NCBI GenBank assembly: GCA_948902155.1
Contig: CAQVQZ010000114.1
Location: forward strand, 1 to 7,122
Direction of reading: 5' to 3'
Source of the DNA: an uncultured Oscillibacter sp.
GTDB lineage: Bacteria > Bacillota_A > Clostridia > Oscillospirales > Oscillospiraceae
Length of the DNA stretch: 7,122 nt
Below are positions 1 to 3,497 of the stretch, one piece after another. The notes beneath the pieces are model-generated. The model worked only from the letters and a program-made list of their open reading frames with translations, searched no databases and was not told where the DNA came from. Made by a program: the position numbers and the translations under genes. Position 1 is the first letter of the stretch. Every line of letters begins with the position of its first letter.

Positions 1-168
1 AACTACACGATCTCCCTGGGCATCGCCACCATGCAGGCGGAGACCAGCATCGACCTGGGCCTGCTGATGTCGGGCGCGGCCCTGGCGGCGGTCCCCATCA
101 TCATCGTGTTCCTGATTTTCCAGAAGTATTTCACCCAAGGCATCACCATGGGCGCTGTTAAGGGATAG
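1..168 (+). CDS. Carbohydrate ABC transporter permease, C-terminal end (partial)
   Basis: Frame 1 is open from the first base to a TAG at 166-168, giving the last 55 residues of a protein that begins outside the window. What is visible is a hydrophobic segment of about 24 residues (GLLMSGAALAAVPIIIVFLI and the residues after it) followed by the ending FQKYFTQGITMGAVKG. That ending is typical of MalG-type (CUT1 family) inner-membrane permeases, whose last membrane helix is followed by a short cytoplasmic tail of the form RYFvqGlt.GAVKG. The protein would form half of the membrane channel of a sugar importer. Because nanQ-like and nanA genes follow on the same strand, import of sialic acid or a related amino sugar is the likely role; this is inferred from context only, since the substrate cannot be read from the tail. 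The other permease, the binding protein and the ATPase are not in the window. Confidence 0.85.
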   Translation, partial: NYTISLGIATMQAETSIDLGLLMSGAALAAVPIIIVFLIFQKYFTQGITMGAVKG

Positions 169-188
169 CGGAGGCCCGCCGTCCGTCT

Positions 189-205
189 GGGGCCCTTCGG
201 GCCCC
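189..205. other. GC-rich hairpin after the permease gene
   Basis: GGGGCCC (189-195) and GGGCCCC (199-205) pair perfectly around the loop TTC, 21 bases after the permease stop. No T-run follows, so it is not a canonical intrinsic terminator. It may be a processing or pausing hairpin that sets relative transcript levels between the permease and the downstream catabolic genes. The function is not shown by the sequence. Confidence 0.4.
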
Positions 206-233
206 GATTGCCGGCGCTCCCGCTTGACCCTTG

Positions 234-278
234 CCCCCTTTCGCAAAAGGGGGTGGCGCGGCGGAGCCGCGGCGGGGG
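234..278 (+). repeat. Two-hairpin palindromic element, copy A
   Basis: Hairpin 1 pairs CCCCCTTT (234-241) with AAAGGGGG (246-253). After the spacer TGG, hairpin 2 pairs CGCGGC (257-262) with GCCGCG (266-271) around a GGA triloop, and a tail GCGGGGG follows. The element at 1791-1837 has the same order: a C/T-A/G stem, TGG, a short stem closed by a GNA triloop, and an RCGGRGGG-like tail. The second stems are unrelated in sequence, so structure rather than sequence appears conserved. Copy A lies between the permease and the nanQ-like gene, inside the presumed operon. I recall similar elements scattered through gut clostridial genomes, but could not check this. Confidence 0.55.
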
Positions 279-320
279 ATTTTCCCCTGCGGCCCCGCGT
301 GTACGGAACGGAGGACACAG

Positions 321-779
321 ATGATCTACGCCAAACTGAAAGACGCCCCCGCCTACCGGGGCATCCACCCCAACCTGGACCTGGCGCTGGAGCGCATCAC
401 GCCGGAGTTTCTGGCGGGCGTCGGCCCGGAGCGGGTGGAGATCAAGGGCGGCGACGTGTACGCCACCCGGTTCACCTACGAGACCATCCCGCCGGAGGAG
501 AGCTTTTTCGAGGCCCACAAGAAGTTTCTGGACATCCACATCATGGTGGAGGGCTCCGAGGGCGTGGAGGTTTCCCCGCCGGAGTCCCTGACGGAATTCG
601 ACCGGGCGGAGGCCAATGACTTCTACGCCTACCGGGGGGAAGGGGACTATAAGCTGACCCTCTCTCCCGGGGACTTCCTGGTGGTCTTCCCCGGCGACGC
701 CCACCGCATCAAGATGCAGACAGGCAATCCGGAGACCGTGAGCAAAGTGGTCTTCAAGGTAAGAATTTATGACGATTGA
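321..779 (+). CDS. YhcH/YjgK/YiaL family protein, probable N-acetylneuraminate anomerase (NanQ-like)
   Basis: This 152-residue protein has the usual length of the YhcH/YjgK/YiaL (DUF386) family, single-domain cupin-like beta barrels. E. coli YhcH is NanQ, which speeds interconversion of N-acetylneuraminate anomers so that the lyase gets its preferred form. Family signatures seen here are SFFEAHKKFLDIH (residues 61-73) and FPGDAHRIK (123-131). Glu64, His66, Asp71, His73 and His128 are candidate metal or active-site residues, and the C-terminal VVFKV matches the family's KVVVKV-type strand. The start is ATG 321, preceded by GGAGG at 310-314. An in-frame upstream ATG at 231 would add 30 residues that lie on a hairpin element and is unlikely. 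The gene ends 11 bases before nanA, whose ribosome binding site overlaps this stop codon, so the two are probably co-transcribed. Other family members act on other sugars; the sialic acid role rests on the nanA neighbour. Confidence 0.85.
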   Translation: MIYAKLKDAPAYRGIHPNLDLALERITPEFLAGVGPERVEIKGGDVYATRFTYETIPPEESFFEAHKKFLDIHIMVEGSEGVEVSPPESLTEFDRAEANDFYAYRGEGDYKLTLSPGDFLVVFPGDAHRIKMQTGNPETVSKVVFKVRIYDD

Positions 780-790
780 GGAGTGATTGC

Positions 791-1699
791 ATGAAAGATA
801 TTTCCAAGTATCAGGGCATTTTCCCCGCCTTTTACGCCTGCTATGACAAGGACGGCAAGGTCAGCGGCCCGGCGGTCCGGGCCCTGGCGAAGTACCTGCT
901 GGACAAGGGCGTGAAGGGCCTCTATGTCGGCGGGTCCTCCGGCGAATGCATCTACCAGAGCGTGGCGGAGCGGAAGGAGACGCTGGAGAACGTCATGGCG
1001 GAGGTGGGCGGCAAGCTGACCATCATCGCCCACGTGGCCTGCAACAACACCGCCGACAGCCGGGAGCTGGCGGCCCACGCCGAAAGCCTGGGAGTGGACG
1101 CCGTCGCCGCCATCCCGCCCATCTACTTCCACCTGCCCCCCAAGGGCATCGCCAAGTATTGGAACGACATCTCCGCCGCCGCCCCCAACACGGACTTCGT
1201 GATCTACAACATCCCCCAGCTGGCGGGCGTGGCCCTGTCGGTGCCCCTGCTTCAGGAGATGCTGAAAAATCCCCGTGTCATCGGCGTGAAGAACTCCTCC
1301 ATGCCCGTCCAGGACATCCAGATGTGGCATGACGAGGGGGCCCTGGTGTTCAACGGCCCGGACGAGCAGCTGCTCAGCGGCCTGGCCGCGGGAGCCGTAG
1401 GCGGCATCGGCGGGACCTACGCCGCCATGCCGGAGCTGTACCAGGAGATCGTCCGCTGCTTCCAGGCCGGGGAGCTGGAGAAGGGCCGTCAGGTCCAGAA
1501 CGAGTGCTGCCGCATCATCTACAAGATGTGCTCCGCCCAGGGGAACATGTACGCGGTCATCAAAGAAATCCTCCGCCTCCAGGGCGGTCCAGACATCGGA
1601 AGCGTCCGCGCGCCCCTGCTGGAGCTGGAGCCCGGCGACCAGGAGGCGGTGACCCAGTCCCACCAGATGATCCAAGCCGCCATCGCCCAATACTGCTGA
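791..1699 (+). CDS. nanA: N-acetylneuraminate lyase (sialic acid aldolase)
   Basis: This 302-residue class I aldolase of the DapA/NanA family is cytoplasmic and cleaves N-acetylneuraminate to N-acetylmannosamine and pyruvate through a Schiff base. The motif GLYVGGSSGE (residues 43-52) is the carboxylate-binding loop in the NanA form; E. coli NanA has GLYVGGSTGE. Tyr139 in YNIPQLAGV aligns with the catalytic tyrosine (E. coli YNIPALSGV), and Lys167 in GVKNSS is the Schiff-base lysine. Further matches are FNGPDE (187-192) and GAVGGIGGTY (201-210), which corresponds to GADGGIGSTY in E. coli. These NanA-like features separate it from dihydrodipicolinate synthase. Length is normal and no key residue is missing. 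ATG 791 is chosen because GAGGAG (778-783) sits 7 bases upstream; an in-frame TTG at 776 overlaps the previous gene and would lie ahead of that site. A strong terminator follows at 1719. Confidence 0.93.
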   Translation: MKDISKYQGIFPAFYACYDKDGKVSGPAVRALAKYLLDKGVKGLYVGGSSGECIYQSVAERKETLENVMAEVGGKLTIIAHVACNNTADSRELAAHAESLGVDAVAAIPPIYFHLPPKGIAKYWNDISAAAPNTDFVIYNIPQLAGVALSVPLLQEMLKNPRVIGVKNSSMPVQDIQMWHDEGALVFNGPDEQLLSGLAAGAVGGIGGTYAAMPELYQEIVRCFQAGELEKGRQVQNECCRIIYKMCSAQGNMYAVIKEILRLQGGPDIGSVRAPLLELEPGDQEAVTQSHQMIQAAIAQYC

Positions 1700-1718
1700 T
1701 TCCATCCAACCGAACCGG

Positions 1719-1756
1719 AGCCGCTTTTCGGGATTTCCCGAAAAGCGGCTTTGTTT
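1719..1756 (+). terminator. Intrinsic terminator of the nan operon
   Basis: A perfect 14-bp stem (AGCCGCTTTTCGGG at 1719-1732, its reverse complement at 1737-1750) with an ATTT loop is followed by TTGTTT. It begins 20 bases after the nanA stop, so it marks the end of the operon. On the minus strand the stem is preceded by an A-rich run and lacks a comparable T tail, so it should act mainly on the plus strand. Confidence 0.93.
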
Positions 1757-1790
1757 ATGAGTGGTCATTCGGAGAAGGAATACCTTTTTA

Positions 1791-1837
1791 CCTCCCTTGA
1801 AAAGGGAGGTGGCATTTGCGAAGCAAATGACGGAGGG
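1791..1837 (+). repeat. Two-hairpin palindromic element, copy B
   Basis: CCTCCCTT (1791-1798) pairs with AAGGGAGG (1802-1809) around GAA. After the spacer TGG, CATTTGC (1813-1819) pairs with GCAAATG (1823-1829) around GAA, and ACGGAGGG follows at 1830-1837. Both stems are perfect. It shares layout with the element at 234-278, including the TGG spacer, the GNA triloop and the tail. It lies just after the nan operon terminator. From memory this sequence type is a common dispersed repeat in gut Firmicutes; copy number would need a genome search. Confidence 0.65.
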
Positions 1838-1895
1838 TTTCCGCCGTCGACATCCAATCTCTCCCCGTTCTTTTGCCCCCAACGCCCGCGGGGCT

Positions 1896-2004
1896 GCGGG
1901 CGGCAGATTGCCGCCCCTACAGCGGCGGACCGCCGACAGCCCGCCCGTATTCGGGGCATTCTACCGATAGAACGGGAGATGCAGGGGCAATTATCAATCG
2001 CCCG
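1896..2004. repeat. 109-bp direct repeat, copy 1 (MITE/REP-like)
   Basis: By eye this copy differs from 2034-2142 at 7 of 109 positions with no gaps (about 94% identity). Its left end forms a hairpin, GGGCGGCA - GAT - TGCCGCCC. The right end forms a second hairpin, GGGCAATT / AATCGCCC, with one mismatch that copy 2 does not have. The first 7 and inner 7 bases of the left end (GCGGGCG and CGCCCCT) recur as the reverse complement at the right end, so the unit has imperfect terminal inverted repeats of about 25 bp. No transposase is encoded; a non-autonomous element or an extragenic palindromic repeat fits best. Confidence 0.7.
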
Positions 2005-2033
2005 TCCCCCTCAACCTGGAAGGCCACGGAAGC

Positions 2034-2142
2034 GCGGGCGGCAGATTGCCGCCCCTACACCGGCGGACCGCCGATAGACCGCCCGTATTTGGGGCGTTCT
2101 ACCGATAGAACGGGAGATGCAGGGGCGATTACCAATCGCCCG
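2034..2142. repeat. 109-bp direct repeat, copy 2 (MITE/REP-like)
   Basis: This is the second copy, in the same orientation, 138 bp from copy 1 with a 29-bp spacer (2005-2033). Both end hairpins are perfect here: GGGCGGCA/TGCCGCCC on the left and GGGCGATT/AATCGCCC on the right. It begins 33 bases beyond the stop of the minus-strand TetR gene, so the right-end hairpin could weakly end or protect that transcript, although no T-run follows it on the minus strand. No target-site duplication is obvious around either copy. Confidence 0.7.
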
Positions 2143-2175
2143 CTTCTCCGCAAATACCGCCCTTCTGCCACCCCA

Positions 2176-2730
2176 TCAACCGTCCTCCATCGCCCTCTCC
2201 AGCATCCGCTCCGTCATGCCCTCGGCCAGTCGGCACAACCGGCGGAACTGCCCGGCGATGTCATAGCGCATCCCGCTGTTGAGCCAGGCCACCACCTGCC
2301 CGAAGCACTCGCACTGATAAAACCGGATCAAAATCTCCCGGTCCTCCCCCCGGAGGGGCACGCTGCCGAAGGCGGCGGCGGCGTAATCCACCACCACCCG
2401 GCGGCACACGTCCATCAGGCACAGCTCGAACAGGTCCCGGTGCCCGGACTGGTTGATGTGGAGCACGGCCTGCCGGTGCTCCTGGGCGAAGCGGACGGCG
2501 GTGTCCAGGCAGTCCGCCAGGGAGAGGGCGGGACCCTGGGCGGCGATGATGCGGTCGGCATAGTCTGTAATGATCTCCTCCAGCAGGGAGGGGATGTCCT
2601 TGAAATGATAATAAAAGGTGTTCCGGTTCACCCCGCAGGTCGCGACGATGTCCTTGACGGTGATGTCCCGCAGGGCCTGTTCCTCCAGCAGGCGGAGAAA
2701 GGCGTCCTTGATGGCGTCCCGGGCGGTCAT
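2176..2730 (-). CDS. TetR/AcrR family transcriptional regulator (second of tandem pair)
   Basis: This 184-residue DNA-binding regulator has an N-terminal TetR helix-turn-helix at residues 23-53, ITVKDIVATCGVNRNTFYYHF and following, with the typical NTFYYHFKD recognition-helix end. The C-terminal part is alpha-helical and should bind a ligand and dimerise; its VVAWLNSGMRYD region (146-157) resembles the short C-terminal domain of DhaS-like TetR proteins, a family memory not a search result. The ATG at 2730 overlaps the TGA of the upstream TetR gene (ATGA), so translation is probably coupled. An AAAGGGGG purine stretch lies upstream as ribosome binding site. The frame stays open further upstream to 3384, but that part is out of frame with, and hidden under, the first TetR gene. 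The ligand is unknown. The likely target is the divergent promoter region, as is usual for TetR genes next to an exporter. Confidence 0.88.
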   Translation of the reverse strand: MTARDAIKDAFLRLLEEQALRDITVKDIVATCGVNRNTFYYHFKDIPSLLEEIITDYADRIIAAQGPALSLADCLDTAVRFAQEHRQAVLHINQSGHRDLFELCLMDVCRRVVVDYAAAAFGSVPLRGEDREILIRFYQCECFGQVVAWLNSGMRYDIAGQFRRLCRLAEGMTERMLERAMEDG

Positions 2731-3332
2731 TGCGGATTCCCCCTTTCCTCCGGCGGGAAGAGCCCGGCGGCGGCGCCGTCGGCCACCCGCTGGGCGGCGG
2801 AGAGCAGGGCGGCCTTGGGCAGGGCCATGTCCTGCTCGAACCACTCCCGCAGCAGCCCCATGAAGCCCCAGGCCAGGAAGCTCAGCAGATAGTCCGTCAG
2901 CCGGGGGTCGGCGGGGTGATACCAGGTCTTCACCAGCGGCGCGCCGTTCTGGTGGACCAGCTGCTGGAGGGCCTGGAAGAAGCCGCTGGATTCGCTGCTG
3001 GAGAACAGAATGGCGCAGGTCTCCCGGTTCTCGATGACGAAGTCCAGCACCGGCTCGAACACCGGGGCCACGCTGCCCACGGCCACCGTCTCCTGCATGT
3101 GGGCGTCCACCAGCGCCTGGAGCTCCTCCAGCAAATCCTCTTCCAGGCTCTGGAGCAGCTCCGCCGTGCCGGAGTAGTGGAGGTAAAAGGTCCCCCGGTT
3201 CATGTCGGCCCCGTCGGTGACGTCCCGGACGGAGATCTCGTCGAAGCGCTTCCGCTTCATCAATTCCAATAAACTCTCTTTCAGCAGCTTGCGGGACCGC
3301 CTGGCCCGGCGGTCCTCCGGATTTTTCAGCAT
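2727..3332 (-). CDS. TetR/AcrR family transcriptional regulator (first of tandem pair)
   Basis: This 201-residue TetR-type regulator has its helix-turn-helix at about residues 33-54 (ISVRDVTDGADMNRGTFYLHY), within the conserved TetR N-terminal domain. The C-terminal region contains FLAWGFMGLLREWFEQDM (152-169), which resembles the G-x-x-G-x-x-x-x-W pattern of DhaS-like TetR C-terminal domains. The start chosen is ATG 3332, because GGAGGAGG (complement of 3338-3345) sits 5 bases upstream; a TTG at 3356 in the same frame would add 8 residues but lies ahead of that site. It is the first gene of a two-gene minus-strand operon, overlaps the next TetR gene by 4 bp, and faces the exported protein and MMPL transporter across a 165-bp gap. 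Repression of itself and of the divergent operon, relieved by a transported compound, is the usual arrangement and is inferred here. The helix-turn-helix differs from that of its partner, so the two are not a recent duplication. Confidence 0.88.
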   Translation of the reverse strand: MLKNPEDRRARRSRKLLKESLLELMKRKRFDEISVRDVTDGADMNRGTFYLHYSGTAELLQSLEEDLLEELQALVDAHMQETVAVGSVAPVFEPVLDFVIENRETCAILFSSSESSGFFQALQQLVHQNGAPLVKTWYHPADPRLTDYLLSFLAWGFMGLLREWFEQDMALPKAALLSAAQRVADGAAAGLFPPEERGNPQ

Positions 3333-3378
3333 AGCATCCTCCTCCGGGCAGTCCAACCGACCTTTGCACAGGGTTGTT

Positions 3379-3400
3379 AGACATTTGCCCGCATTTGTCT
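3379..3400. promoter_or_regulatory. 22-bp quasi-palindrome, candidate TetR operator
   Basis: Left arm AGACATTTGC (3379-3388), centre CC, right arm GCATTTGTCT (3391-3400). Eight of ten positions pair: AGACA/TGTCT outside and TGC/GCA inside. It ends one base before the plus-strand -35 box (3402-3407) and lies downstream of the minus-strand -10 box. Its size and symmetry suit a TetR dimer site. Binding would block the TetR operon directly and could crowd RNA polymerase at the transporter promoter. The assignment to either TetR protein is inference. Confidence 0.55.
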
Positions 3401-3401
3401 A

Positions 3402-3430
3402 TTGACCAAATTTCCTGCTTTTACTATAAT
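3402..3430 (+). promoter_or_regulatory. Sigma-A promoter of the exported protein / MMPL operon
   Basis: TTGACC (3402-3407), a 17-bp spacer and TATAAT (3425-3430) give a near-consensus promoter with optimal spacing. Transcription should begin near 3437, leaving an AT-rich leader of about 60 bases before ATG 3498. A promoter this strong next to TetR genes implies it is normally held down by a repressor. Its -10 box overlaps that of the opposing promoter. Confidence 0.85.
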
Positions 3431-3451
3431 CGACTCAAGTCAATAAGTCAA
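3423..3451 (-). promoter_or_regulatory. Sigma-A promoter of the tandem TetR operon
   Basis: Read on the minus strand: TTGACT (complement of 3446-3451), a 17-bp spacer and TATAGT (complement of 3423-3428). Transcription would start near 3416 and run through the quasi-palindrome at 3379-3400 into the TetR gene starting at 3332. The spacing is ideal and both boxes differ from consensus by one base. Its -10 box shares 3425-3428 with the plus-strand -10 box. Confidence 0.75.
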
Positions 3452-3483
3452 CAAAAATCTTTTAATAAACAAACGTCGATTAT
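3426..3483. repeat. Inverted and direct repeats in the divergent promoter region
   Basis: ATAATCGAC (3426-3434, overlapping both -10 boxes) recurs as its exact reverse complement GTCGATTAT at 3475-3483, just before the ribosome binding site of the exported-protein gene. Between them AAGTCAA occurs twice with an 8-bp period (3437-3443 and 3445-3451); on the minus strand these are two TTGACTT copies, one of which supplies the -35 box. They may be secondary operator half-sites or simply by-products of overlapping promoter boxes. Confidence 0.4.
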
Positions 3484-3497
3484 TTGGAGGAATCACT

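Larger units (their letters stand above)
1700..2175. other. 476-bp intergenic region without a gene, between convergent transcription units
   Basis: This stretch lies between the nanA stop and the stop of the minus-strand TetR gene. It contains the terminator at 1719-1756, a two-hairpin element at 1791-1837 and two 109-bp direct repeats at 1896-2004 and 2034-2142. Open frames across it have no credible start, ribosome binding site or protein-like composition, and they read through the repeats. The remaining pieces (1757-1790, 1838-1895, 2005-2033, 2143-2175) show nothing I can name, except a 7-bp stem CGCCCGC (1883-1889) / GCGGGCG (1896-1902) that overlaps the left end of the first repeat. 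Confidence 0.75.

Noticed and set aside
189..205. Intrinsic terminator between the permease and the NanQ-like gene
   Set aside because: The stem is good but no T-run follows, and the next gene is functionally related, so a full terminator is not supported.
776..790. TTG start for nanA overlapping the previous gene
   Set aside because: It lies at or before the GAGGAG ribosome binding site; ATG 791 has correct spacing and gives the expected N-terminus.
767..1882. Minus-strand open frame of 371 codons opposite nanA
   Set aside because: It runs across the terminator and is antisense to a clear NanA; its composition is typical of an antisense shadow.
1896..2142. CRISPR array
   Set aside because: There are only two repeats, they are 109 bp long and the single spacer is 29 bp; no cas genes are near. 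The ends look like a mobile palindromic element.
1873..2892. Plus-strand open frame of 339 codons across the repeats and the TetR gene
   Set aside because: It starts inside repeat DNA, translates both repeats into similar low-complexity peptides, and then runs antisense to a clear TetR gene.
3326..3337. Three-codon mini-ORF (ATG CTA TGC TGA) overlapping the start of the first TetR gene on the minus strand
   Set aside because: It sits too close to the ribosome binding site (no gap) and is probably a chance ATG; no sign of a leader-peptide mechanism.
2731..3384. N-terminal extension that would make the second TetR gene a 402-residue fusion
   Set aside because: The extension overlaps the first TetR gene in another frame and has no helix-turn-helix or other domain; the ATG at 2730 gives a normal 184-residue TetR protein.
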